From assembly GCA_016765035.1 (NCBI GenBank), contig JAESQS010000325.1:1-33152 (forward strand): a stretch of DNA of 33,152 nucleotides, given 5' to 3'. This stretch comes from Kordiimonadaceae bacterium. GTDB taxonomy: Bacteria > Pseudomonadota > Alphaproteobacteria > Sphingomonadales > Kordiimonadaceae. Positions 16,675 to 24,579 of this stretch are shown in pieces (position 1 is the first letter of the stretch; each line of letters begins with the position of its first letter). Both the position numbers and the translations under genes were made by a program. The notes under the pieces are model-generated. The model had not been told where the DNA came from and made no database searches. It was given only the letters and a program-made list of their open reading frames with translations.

Positions 16675-17505
16675 TTATTCCTTACGCCGGCGGCGTTTCC
16701 AAATAAGATACAAAGGACCTAAAAGGGCGGCGATGGGGCCCGGCAGGGGCACAGCGTTTGCCACCAGCATCTGAACATTAGCAACTCCAATGTCCATCGC
16801 CACAACTATGTCATTATAATCTTCGTCACCACCGCCAAAAAGGTCTTCTGCGCCTATAAGTAGATACGGGCTGTCTGGCGTAGCTAATACGATAAAATGC
16901 TCAATTCCATCCGGGTTTAACAGCATATCTGTATAGTAAGTATTCGTGCCGCCATTGGCTCCATTTGCAATCAAAAACAGGTTGAGTTGAGTACCGCTAT
17001 CAAACTCACCCAAATCCACAAAATCACCCGCAGCTACAGGCGCATTAAGAGACCTATAATCACTGCCTGTCGGGTCCAAATAGGAAGACGAAGAACTGGC
17101 ATCAGGGAAAATAAGCCCAGCGTCGCCTGATAATCCAGCACTACTTTCACCCGTGTAAACACCAAAGCTGTTATGATAGCCTGCCCCCTCACCTATGAAA
17201 TATATACGAACATCTGAGGCCTCACTTAAATATAAGTCATTGGAACTCAGCGCTATTGAGGAGAGGTTTTGAAGCGGTTGCTTTTCAGTAAGCACCGTAT
17301 TCACTGCATCTTGTAAATCGGGCAAAGCGTTTTCGAAGAAGTCCAATGCTGCAGCATCAGAACCCGCGAGCTGTACGTTATCAATAGGTGTTAAACCAAA
17401 TGGCCTTGCGCTGGATTGCACGGGAGACACTGTTGCTGCAAAACTCGAATTGGCACAAACCGCCCCTAACAAAAAAGCCATAAGAAGTTTTAGAGATCTC
17501 TGCAT
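16675..17505 (-). CDS. Secreted DUF4114 protein with VPLPG C-terminal exosortase sorting signal
   Basis: 276 residues. Signal peptide 1-23 (cut after SFA). The body ends in a DUF4114-like domain whose acidic motif EDLFGGGDEDYND (220-232) is probably a calcium site. The C-terminus has the three parts of a PEP-CTERM-like signal: VPLPG (252-256), a hydrophobic helix (257-269) and an arginine cluster (RRRR, 271-274). The exosortase encoded by the next gene is the obvious processing enzyme. It would be exported by Sec, held by the C-terminal helix, cut by the exosortase and become part of the surface or matrix. It is the only protein in the window with such a tail, so this looks like a dedicated enzyme-substrate pair. 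Confidence 0.85.
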   Translation of the reverse strand: MQRSLKLLMAFLLGAVCANSSFAATVSPVQSSARPFGLTPIDNVQLAGSDAAALDFFENALPDLQDAVNTVLTEKQPLQNLSSIALSSNDLYLSEASDVRIYFIGEGAGYHNSFGVYTGESSAGLSGDAGLIFPDASSSSSYLDPTGSDYRSLNAPVAAGDFVDLGEFDSGTQLNLFLIANGANGGTNTYYTDMLLNPDGIEHFIVLATPDSPYLLIGAEDLFGGGDEDYNDIVVAMDIGVANVQMLVANAVPLPGPIAALLGPLYLIWKRRRRKE

Positions 17506-17507
17506 AT

Positions 17508-18710
17508 CTATTTACCTTGCAAAAACTTAAGCTGCACAAACGGTTGGAATACACCCCCAAGAAGTTGCAACGTTGGAGCAGCGGCCTTAACGACTTGATT
17601 CCAACTTTCCAGACCATTCTCAGGCACAAAAACAATACCATCGGGCATGAGTTCAAGGTCAGGAACACGGCCTCTCAATATGTCTATTGCATTCACTAAT
17701 ATTAGCTGCCCTTCAAGGGCAGTATGGGTTCGAATGACCCGCACTTGCGACATAAGAGCCGTTGAACTCAAATGGCCTCCTACACTTGTTAAGGCTTTCA
17801 ACAGTGTCATAGGTTCATTTGAAAAAGGAACCACACCCGGATGCTCGACTGCCCCCAGCACGTAGGCTTTGTTATCAGCTTTACTCGGCACAAAAAGCGT
17901 GTCGCCTGACTGTAGCTGAATATTATGGGCCGACTTTCCCTCTATCAATAATGCCTGTATATCGACGGCGGCAATCTCCCCGCCACGCCTCAAGCGCGCA
18001 CCTCTTAAGTGGGCAAGGGTAGATAAGCCCTGCCCAAGGCTCATGGCCTGGATAAGGTTAGTGGGACCATCCAAATAAATAACGCCGGGCTTATTAAACT
18101 CACCAAGCAAATATACAGGGCGGCTTCTGTGGACCACGATTTGCACAACTACCCATGGCTCTAAAAACTGCGTAGAAAAACCCTGTTTTATTATGGTTTG
18201 GATTTCGCCAACAGTTTTTCCAGCCACCTGAATACGCTCCATAACCGGCACTTGAATAAATCCAGCACCATCAACGGCAACCAAAAGGTCATCCAGTCCG
18301 TCCTCACCAAAAATATTGATAGATAGTTTATCGCCTCCCCCTACTCGATATACTGCTTCCTGCGGCTCTGCTTCTGCCCCATTGATAGATATAGGCTCGA
18401 TTTTAGCTACAGCAGGCGTGACCCGTGCCCCGTACGCCAAAATATCCTTTTCAAAGGCGGCATCCCCTTTATCGAAAGTCTGTGTTGATAAGGCATTGCT
18501 GCACCCCATAAGTAGAAACAGCATAAGAACAGGTGACAACCGGACTATTACTGGTATCCGCCTGAATAATTTTTTTGCCAAGAAAAGTATTGTGAGCCAT
18601 ATGATAATCAAATCATACGGCACAGAGCGATTATAGAGATATTGTAGCTCTGCTTCGAACCGTGCAGACCAATCTGAAACCACCTTGTCAGCATTATCAA
18701 ATATACACAC
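17508..18710 (-). CDS. Wza-like polysaccharide export lipoprotein (SLBB), with sugar-transferase tail fused at its N-terminal end
   Basis: The open frame (400 aa from GTG 18710) has two parts. Codons 1-51 look like the C-terminal end of a bacterial sugar transferase (FEAELQYLYNRSVPYDLIIIW), belonging to the gene upstream. The export protein itself probably starts at TTG 18581 (AKKLFRRIP...), giving a signal peptide with lipobox LLMGC and lipidated Cys70. It has a Poly_export domain (YRVGGGDKLSINIFGE to VVQIVVHRSRPVYLLGE) and two SLBB repeats (GEFNKPGVIYL and GAVEHPGVVPF). Proteins of this family form the outer-membrane pore for polysaccharides. The true start is uncertain because no ribosome binding site is obvious at 18581, and translation may instead arrive from upstream. 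Confidence 0.8.
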   Translation of the reverse strand: MCIFDNADKVVSDWSARFEAELQYLYNRSVPYDLIIIWLTILFLAKKLFRRIPVIVRLSPVLMLFLLMGCSNALSTQTFDKGDAAFEKDILAYGARVTPAVAKIEPISINGAEAEPQEAVYRVGGGDKLSINIFGEDGLDDLLVAVDGAGFIQVPVMERIQVAGKTVGEIQTIIKQGFSTQFLEPWVVVQIVVHRSRPVYLLGEFNKPGVIYLDGPTNLIQAMSLGQGLSTLAHLRGARLRRGGEIAAVDIQALLIEGKSAHNIQLQSGDTLFVPSKADNKAYVLGAVEHPGVVPFSNEPMTLLKALTSVGGHLSSTALMSQVRVIRTHTALEGQLILVNAIDILRGRVPDLELMPDGIVFVPENGLESWNQVVKAAAPTLQLLGGVFQPFVQLKFLQGK

Positions 18711-18715
18711 TTGAG

Positions 18716-19237
18716 CTAGCTCGTTAAACCAGGGCGTACTCCCAGTCGCCGCGAAAAGCCGGGAATTTTTTGTTCCAGTTCTGTTTGTAACTCAATCGCG
18801 ATCGGCCTTGGCCCGACTAAGGCCATCTCGCCTCGTACGACATTGACCAACTGTGGCAGTTCATCGAATTTCAACTCTCGCAAATAACGACCAATGAAGG
18901 TTATCATTGGGTCCGATTTATTGACATTACGAGCGCGCTTGACATCTTTGTCTGCCCCCAATTTCATAGTTCGGATCTTATAAGCCGTGAAAATTTCCCC
19001 GTTCAGTCCTGGCCGACGTTGTTTGAAGATAAACGGGCCCTTAGACGTCACGCGCACCAAAATGAACAACAACGCAAAAAGCGGCAACAAAACAGCCAAC
19101 GCGAATACGGCGATTAGGCGTTGCAGTGGATACCAGATAGGGCTGACCTTATTAAGTGTCTCCCAGCGATATGGTTGCCAACCACACGTAACATCGTGGT
19201 TAAAGGGGACCCTATTCTCAGTTGAACTGTGGAGCAT
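18716..19237 (-). CDS. Initiating bacterial sugar transferase (WcaJ/ExoY-like), apparently frameshifted at the 3' end
   Basis: 173 residues, ATG 19237 with GAGG ribosome binding site. One membrane helix (about 40-64) is followed by the catalytic cytoplasmic domain: KGPFIFKQRRPGLNG, YKIRTM, LRELKFDELPQLVNVVRGEMALVGPRP (read in pieces), and VRPGLT. These enzymes attach the first sugar phosphate to undecaprenyl phosphate. Family members continue past VRPGLTGWAQV with 40-60 more residues, but here a TAG follows VRPGLTS. The missing tail (LAQV, then EAELQYLYNRSVPYDL) is present in another frame directly downstream, inside the next ORF, consistent with one lost base near 18719-18724. Either the gene is damaged, the base call is wrong, or a -1 frameshift occurs. 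First gene of the minus-strand operon. Confidence 0.8.
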   Translation of the reverse strand: MLHSSTENRVPFNHDVTCGWQPYRWETLNKVSPIWYPLQRLIAVFALAVLLPLFALLFILVRVTSKGPFIFKQRRPGLNGEIFTAYKIRTMKLGADKDVKRARNVNKSDPMITFIGRYLRELKFDELPQLVNVVRGEMALVGPRPIAIELQTELEQKIPGFSRRLGVRPGLTS

Positions 19238-19275
19238 GTAACGCCTCGCAATTTATTTACTAGGCTTCCACCGCC

Positions 19276-19290
19276 GCAATAGACATGCCA
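19276..19290 (-). promoter_or_regulatory. Sigma-54 promoter of the minus-strand exosortase operon
   Basis: Read on the minus strand, TGGCAT-GTCTA-TTGC matches the -24/-12 consensus with exact spacing. The predicted start near 19265 leaves a leader of about 28 nt before ATG 19237. It is back to back with the plus-strand sigma-54 promoter at 19475. Confidence 0.75.
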
Positions 19291-19355
19291 CCAACGCAGT
19301 TCTTGAAGAGCGTTGATTCTAAAGGAGTTATTGCTTCACGTTGGTATTTCTCTGC

Positions 19356-19413
19356 TTTGCAATGTGCAAACATGCGAGGACTTTTGCCAATCTGGCAATT
19401 TGCAAAGTGCAAA
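19356..19413. promoter_or_regulatory. Cluster of three palindromic enhancer sites between divergent sigma-54 promoters
   Basis: TTTGC-AATGT-GCAAA (19356-19370) and TTTGC-AAAGT-GCAAA (19399-19413) are two 15-bp palindromes whose centres are 43 bp apart, about four helical turns. Between them lies a related one, TTGCC-AATCT-GGCAA (19384-19398), directly abutting the second. The cluster lies about 65-125 bp from both -24 boxes and so could serve both directions. Confidence 0.7.
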
Positions 19414-19474
19414 TTTAAAACTACGCATCTACGTTATCTTCATATATTTCAGCCCCTTAGAGCCGCTAAATCAG

Positions 19475-19489
19475 TGGCACATGCCTTGC
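19475..19489 (+). promoter_or_regulatory. Sigma-54 promoter of the large plus-strand biosynthesis operon
   Basis: TGGCAC-ATGCC-TTGC followed by G is a perfect match to the -24/-12 consensus. The predicted start (about 19499-19502) coincides with the start codon of the first gene. Confidence 0.85.
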
Positions 19490-19501
19490 GGTTCCTGCTG
19501 T

Positions 19502-20764
19502 ATGGAACATTCAATCAAATCTATAGTATTAGCAGGTGCTGCACCTGATACCGGAAACCACGGCGTTACGGCCCTGTGCCAGTCTACTGTTTCCGGGCTT
19601 GCGGAACGTGGCATCGACCATTTCACCATTCTTGATAACGGGGCAGATACCAGAACAATAGATCAGCTCAATTGGCTTGCTGACGCGCATATATCCCGCC
19701 TGCCATTCAAAGCCGGGAAACGTGTATACCAACCTGCCAACATGCATAACATCCGGTTGCGCCAACTGTTTGGGCTGCTCTCGCCAACACTGTAAGCCAT
19801 CAGGGCAGCGGATGCGGTTCTAGATGTTAGCGGCGGCGACAGTTTTACTGACATGTATGGTTCCGCCCGTTTTGAACAAATAACCATACCAAAGAAAATC
19901 GCTATTTCTTGTGGCACACCCCTGATCTTATTGCCGCAAACCTATGGCCCCTTCAAATCCATAAAAGCCCGAAACACAGCGAGGGCCATCATCAAAGCCA
20001 GCACTGCGGCCTTTGCACGGGACAGTGATAGTTTTGCCCGCCTCAGAGATCTAGTAGGAGCAGACTTTAATCCAGCAATTCATAAACAGGGCATTGATCT
20101 AGCCTTTGGCTTGCCGTGGGAGCAGCCATCAGAGCCACCCCGTAAACAGCATGTTGGCATTAATGTAAGTGGGCTTTTGTGGAACAACAACTGCAGCCGT
20201 TCACAATTCGCTCTGAAAGCGGACTATCAGCAAACGCTCCTTAGCTTTTGCCAGCATATATTAGAAAATGAAAATCTGGACATCTTGTTGGTCCCGCATG
20301 TTACGCCAGCCAACAAATATGAATGTGATCTGTTTGCCAGCGAAATGCTCAAAAAACAATTGCCGTGGCGCTATCGCCACCGCGTTCACATTGAAACGAC
20401 AGCAAAGACGCCGTCACACTTAAAGTCCGTCATTGCAAATACCTGCTGGTTTACAGGTGCCCGTATGCACGCAACAATCGCAGCTCTTTCTACAGGCGTA
20501 CCAGTAGTCAACGTGGCATACAGCGCTAAGGCAAAGGGCGTTTTTTCTGGCTGCGGTGTGGGGGACTGTGTCTTAGACATGCGCCACCTCACAACTGCAA
20601 ATATGGTGACTGGCCTTATCAGGTGCTTCAATGAGCGTTCCCACCATAAAGCGGTACTTTGTCGCAAGCTTCCCTTTTTAAAACAGCAGTGGGCCGCCCA
20701 GCTCAACGCCATCAACCAAGCTATTTTAACATCACCCAAAAAACAGGGGTGTTGCTATGCTTAA
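19502..20764 (+). pseudogene. Polysaccharide pyruvyl transferase family gene interrupted by one in-frame TAA
   Basis: From ATG 19502 the frame reads SIVLAGAAPDTGNHGVTALC and runs to TAA 19793-19795 (codon 98). It then continues in the same frame, with AIRAADAVLDVSGGDSFTD, into a 303-residue stretch (from 19853) with LPQTYGPF, GINVSGLLWNN, LVPHVTP and TGARMHATIAALSTGVPVVN, ending at 20764. Together this is one polysaccharide pyruvyl transferase-fold protein of about 420 residues with a single nonsense codon and no other lesion. Such enzymes add pyruvate ketals (or act as related transferases) to exopolysaccharide sugars. No ribosome binding site precedes ATG 19853, so a clean restart is not evident. 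A sequence error, a recent mutation or read-through are all possible. First gene of the large operon; it overlaps the flippase gene. Confidence 0.8.
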
Positions 20765-22028
20765 AGTGTGCTGGACACGTAAACTTAGCGTCATCACCTG
20801 CAACCAAATGTTTTTGGAAGTTTGCGTTTTCTTGCGCAATATTATCATCGCCCGCCTCATTGGCGCAGAAACACTTGGCGAGTTTATCTTTCTAGTCCTC
20901 AGCATCAGGTTCTTTGCCATGTCCACCGACTTGGCAGTGGACCGGTTCATCCTACAAACTGAACAGTCTTCCATAAACAAAGCACTTGCAGGTGCTCATT
21001 TTATCATTCGCACACGCAGTTGTCTTTTGGCTGTTTTCCTGCTGATCATGGGCCTGCTAAGCTTTCAAGGGATAAGTGCCAGCTGTTATATCATTCTTGC
21101 GTGTGGGTCTTGCATTCGCGGGTTTACTCATCAGGGCTACAGGCTAAAGCAACGACACCTCGACTTTCGCCCGGCCTTATATGTTGAAGGCTTCAGTGCA
21201 GTACTGGCCACCTTTGCCATGTATGCCACTGCCCTATATTTTCCAACCTTGGAAGCGATGTGCTTTGTGTTGCTTGCACAGTCAGTCATGCACACAGTTT
21301 TATCGCACCTTATTTCCAAGCGACCCTATTATGCCCCTGCAGAAGGGTCAATGTTACGGCAGCAATTGAAATTCGGGCTACCCTTAATGTGTGCTGGCAT
21401 CGCTATGTTCTGGAGTATGCAGGGCGAGCGAATAATATTGTCCACCGTTCTTTCCGCAATAGAGTTTGCCCATTTTTCCATGGTATTTCAGTTGGCGTTA
21501 GTCCCTATATTGATAGCGGGGCGCATCGCCCTTACCCTCGGCTTACCGCTCATGGCAAACCATAAGGGCTCCCCTGTAGAATTTAGTATTCTACTAACAA
21601 AATTTCAAAAATATCACCTTGGAGGGGCGGGCCTGTTTGTACTCCTGTTTATTGCAGCAGCAAACCCCGTCCTGATGCTGTTATTTGGTGCAGACTTTAA
21701 AGCCGACCTCAGTCTTGTTGCGCTGGTTGCTGTGGCACAAGGTCTTCGTTTAATACGCATCCCGCATTCCGTTGCAGCACAGGCTTTTGGCCAAACAGAT
21801 ATCCCCTTCAAAGCAAATATCATCCGCGTATTGGCTGTACCCATTGCAGCGCTGAGCCTGAGCCTCAATGGTTCTCTTACCACTCTATTAGGAATTGCCT
21901 GTGTGGGAGAAGTCATTTCCTGGGCAGTCCAACGCACCTTGTTTCTCACACGAAACAGCCAGTTGACATGCAGTACCCAGCGCCCAAATCCACCCACAAC
22001 AATAAACCAAACAGGGATTATGCCATGA
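20757..22028 (+). CDS. Polysaccharide flippase, Wzx/MATE-like
   Basis: 423 residues with about 12 membrane helices and almost no soluble domain, in line with polysaccharide biosynthesis proteins of the MOP superfamily. N-terminal LRNIIIARLIGAETLGEFIF is the typical first helix and loop. The later GLPLMCAGIAMFWSMQGERIIL and LFGADFKADLSLVALVAVAQGL stretches also fit the family. It would move the undecaprenyl-linked repeat unit across the inner membrane. The start ATG 20757 overlaps the end of the pyruvyl transferase gene by 8 bp, and its stop overlaps the next start (ATGA), so translation is coupled on both sides. Confidence 0.85.
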   Translation: MLKVCWTRKLSVITCNQMFLEVCVFLRNIIIARLIGAETLGEFIFLVLSIRFFAMSTDLAVDRFILQTEQSSINKALAGAHFIIRTRSCLLAVFLLIMGLLSFQGISASCYIILACGSCIRGFTHQGYRLKQRHLDFRPALYVEGFSAVLATFAMYATALYFPTLEAMCFVLLAQSVMHTVLSHLISKRPYYAPAEGSMLRQQLKFGLPLMCAGIAMFWSMQGERIILSTVLSAIEFAHFSMVFQLALVPILIAGRIALTLGLPLMANHKGSPVEFSILLTKFQKYHLGGAGLFVLLFIAAANPVLMLLFGADFKADLSLVALVAVAQGLRLIRIPHSVAAQAFGQTDIPFKANIIRVLAVPIAALSLSLNGSLTTLLGIACVGEVISWAVQRTLFLTRNSQLTCSTQRPNPPTTINQTGIMP

Positions 22029-23287
22029 CACAGAAAACGGCCAACCTTCAAGCAATCCTAGACAATCATTTATGTACTGGTTGTGGTGCCTGTGCGGCAA
22101 TTGTCCCTGACACTATTGAAATGGCAGAAACACAGGACGAAAATAGACGCCCCCACTTAAAACAGGCTCTGAACTCCTTCACAGAACAAAAAATCCAAAG
22201 TGTTTGCCCCTCCTTATCTGCATCAACTATGCCCGACCCTAAATCCATACTAGAAAGCGCCTGGGGCCCAGTGCTTGAGGTATGGCAGGGACACGCTGTT
22301 GATGAGCATATCCGCTACAAAGCTTCAAGCGGCGGCGCTATAACCGCATTGGCTTTAAATGCCATTGAGCGTTCTGGCTTTCATGGGGCGCTCCACATCA
22401 AAGCTTGTAAAAGTGACCCTACACGCAATGAAGCTCGCATCAGTCAGAACCGGCACCAACTTTTAGAGGGGGCTGGCTCTCGCTACGCGCCTGCTAGTAT
22501 CTGCGATAAGCTACATTTGATTACCGGAGCCGCCCAAAAAACTGTTGTCATTGGTAAACCCTGCGATATTGCTGGCGCACTTTCAGTTGCTCGGTTCATG
22601 CCTGAAGTGAAGGAAAAAATGGGCCTTACCATTTCCATTTTTTGTGCCGGCACACCCAGCAACAGCGGCACATCCAAACTTCTTCAACGCTTATCGCCCA
22701 GCAAACCCGGACATTTACTCGAACTGAATTACCGCGGCGATGGTTGGCCGGGCAAGATGCGCACTAAGTGGCAAATAGGAAACAAGATTGAAAGACAAAG
22801 CATCAGCTACGAGGAAGGCTGGGGAGAGATATTACAGCAACACCGCCAATGGCGCTGCCATACCTGCAATGATCATACAGGAGAATATGCGGACATATCA
22901 GTTGGCGACCCCTGGCAAACACCTAGACAGCACAATAAAATTGGCCAATCGCTCATTATTGTCCGTACCGAGCGTGGCCGTAAGGCTGTTCGTAAAGCTC
23001 AAGAGGATGGCTACCTTGTGATAGAAAAGCAGGAGCCAAACATCCTGTTCGATGCACAGCCAAACCTTTTCAGCACCAAAGGGGCGGTGTGGGGGCGCAG
23101 CGTTGCATTGTCAACCTGCGGCATTCAAGCCCCGACAAAAACAAAAGCAAGTTTCAATTGCTGGATGGCCCTTCCGATAACAGCAAAGATGCAGTCCATA
23201 CTGGGAACCATAAAGCGTATCATTCAAAAGAGGCTGCGTCACGCCCACCCTACAAAATGGCTGCCAAAGGGGTATTTTTCCAGATGA
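22025..23287 (+). CDS. FrhB-like Fe-S protein (coenzyme F420 hydrogenase/dehydrogenase beta-subunit family) of EPS clusters
   Basis: 420 residues from ATG 22025 (an upstream in-frame extension to 21968 lies inside the flippase gene). The N-terminus has a ferredoxin-like cluster LCTGCGAC. The FrhB N and C domains follow, with YKASSGGAITAL, GKPCDIAGAL, and near the C-terminal part CHTCNDHTGEYADISVGDPW. In F420-using archaea the family binds flavin and Fe-S clusters; in bacteria without F420 chemistry, homologues are often found in polysaccharide clusters beside pyruvyl transferase-fold genes, as here, with an unproven reductive role in sugar modification. Starts and stops overlap with both neighbours (ATGA each). 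Confidence 0.8.
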   Translation: MTQKTANLQAILDNHLCTGCGACAAIVPDTIEMAETQDENRRPHLKQALNSFTEQKIQSVCPSLSASTMPDPKSILESAWGPVLEVWQGHAVDEHIRYKASSGGAITALALNAIERSGFHGALHIKACKSDPTRNEARISQNRHQLLEGAGSRYAPASICDKLHLITGAAQKTVVIGKPCDIAGALSVARFMPEVKEKMGLTISIFCAGTPSNSGTSKLLQRLSPSKPGHLLELNYRGDGWPGKMRTKWQIGNKIERQSISYEEGWGEILQQHRQWRCHTCNDHTGEYADISVGDPWQTPRQHNKIGQSLIIVRTERGRKAVRKAQEDGYLVIEKQEPNILFDAQPNLFSTKGAVWGRSVALSTCGIQAPTKTKASFNCWMALPITAKMQSILGTIKRIIQKRLRHAHPTKWLPKGYFSR

Positions 23288-24579
23288 GCCTTTCCTCCTC
23301 AAAAGCTCTTACCGCATGGCCGGCGTTGCCCGTGACCCTCTTGTTATTCACCTTCATTTTGCCCCCAGAAACGTCTGTCTCTTTAGGGTCTCTGAGGCTT
23401 TCACCCTACCGCGTCACACTCATAATTTATCTGCTACCTGCATTGAATATTATGCTCCAAAATAGAAGCAATCCTCTTACGGCCCCTGATGGCCTTATGT
23501 TGATGCATAGCTTTTGGGCCGCTGCGGCTTTGATCTTCACAGCAGGCTTGGCAGAGGGCACAGACACCGCCGGCATATATTTTATTGAGACATTTGGCGC
23601 CTTCAGCATTGCCCGTGCTTATGTCCAAACACCTTCAGACTTCGCTAAAGTCATAAAGCTGATCTTTACAGTAGCTGCCTCATTACTAGTATTTGCCGCC
23701 ATAGAATCCTTCTCGGGCGTCCATATTTTGCGCGAGCCTTTTCAAGCAATTTTTGGAGGGCCAGGGCCTCACCACACAGACCCACGACTGGGCCTAGTCC
23801 GTGCTTTTGCTTCGTTCGAACACCCCATTTTATATGGAGTATTCGTTGCGAGTGCTTTTTCCGGCACTTACTATGTCCTGTGTGACGCACAGTTAAATTA
23901 TGCTGCTGCCAAGAAATTACTAATCGTAATTTTTGCCACCTTTTTCTCTCTTTCCGGCGGCCCTTTTACGGCTCTCGGCTTTCAAATGGCCCTTATCGGA
24001 TGGGACAATATTACTAATGGAATAACCGGCCGCTGGAAAATTCTTGTTGGCATTTTTGTTAGCTTTTGGCTGGTCATTTCGCTTCTCTCGAACCGCTCAC
24101 CAGTTCTAATATTTATCTCATACCTAACCTTCAGCGCTGAAAGCGCCTACAACCGCATTCATGTTTGGAATTACGGCACCGCTGAGGTCATGCGCCACCC
24201 GTATATCGGCCTTGGATTAGGCGACTGGATCCGCGCCCCATGGATGAGTTCCAGCATGGATAATTTCTGGCTCCTAACCACCATGCGCTACGGCATCCCT
24301 GCCCTTGTTTTTTTCCTGCTTGCTATTTGGTTCATCGCTAAACGGATCAGAAACATCACCACCCTCTCTGGTGCCACACGCAAGGCTGCCAAAGCTTGGC
24401 TAATAACCATCATGAGCTTTGCTCTTGCTGGCCTCACAGTTCATTTTTGGAACGCCGTAATGGTGCTGTTTTTCTTTTTCGTAGGGTGCGGTATGGCGAT
24501 GACCCACAAGCCGAAGAAAAAACATCCTTCCCCCACAAACAGCATAAAGCTCTCACGGAGAAACATGGCATGGAATTAA
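23284..24579 (+). CDS. O-antigen polymerase/ligase-like membrane protein (Wzy candidate)
   Basis: 431 residues from ATG 23284, which overlaps the stop of the FrhB-like gene (ATGA). About 11 hydrophobic helices, with a longer periplasmic loop after FASFEHPILYGVF and another around AYNRIHVWNYGTAEVMRHPYIG (read in pieces). The HPYIGLGLGD motif is typical of Wzy_C / O-antigen ligase proteins. It probably polymerises repeat units delivered by the flippase, in the periplasm. The sequence is too divergent to exclude a ligase role. Position between flippase and glycosyltransferases fits a Wzx/Wzy pathway. Confidence 0.78.
   Translation: MSLSSSKALTAWPALPVTLLLFTFILPPETSVSLGSLRLSPYRVTLIIYLLPALNIMLQNRSNPLTAPDGLMLMHSFWAAAALIFTAGLAEGTDTAGIYFIETFGAFSIARAYVQTPSDFAKVIKLIFTVAASLLVFAAIESFSGVHILREPFQAIFGGPGPHHTDPRLGLVRAFASFEHPILYGVFVASAFSGTYYVLCDAQLNYAAAKKLLIVIFATFFSLSGGPFTALGFQMALIGWDNITNGITGRWKILVGIFVSFWLVISLLSNRSPVLIFISYLTFSAESAYNRIHVWNYGTAEVMRHPYIGLGLGDWIRAPWMSSSMDNFWLLTTMRYGIPALVFFLLAIWFIAKRIRNITTLSGATRKAAKAWLITIMSFALAGLTVHFWNAVMVLFFFFVGCGMAMTHKPKKKHPSPTNSIKLSRRNMAWN

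Noticed and set aside
19313-19501. N-terminal extension of the pyruvyl transferase frame to 19313
   Set aside because: It would run through the enhancer palindromes and the sigma-54 promoter, has a Cys-rich unconserved sequence, and the family similarity begins at ATG 19502.
23089-23283. Upstream extension of the Wzy-like frame
   Set aside because: It lies wholly within the FrhB-like gene in another frame; ATG 23284 overlaps the upstream stop as ATGA, like the other junctions in this operon.
24396-24569. Upstream extension of the GT2 frame
   Set aside because: It overlaps the polymerase gene and lacks GT features; the GT2 fold begins at ATG 24570, which has its own ribosome binding site.
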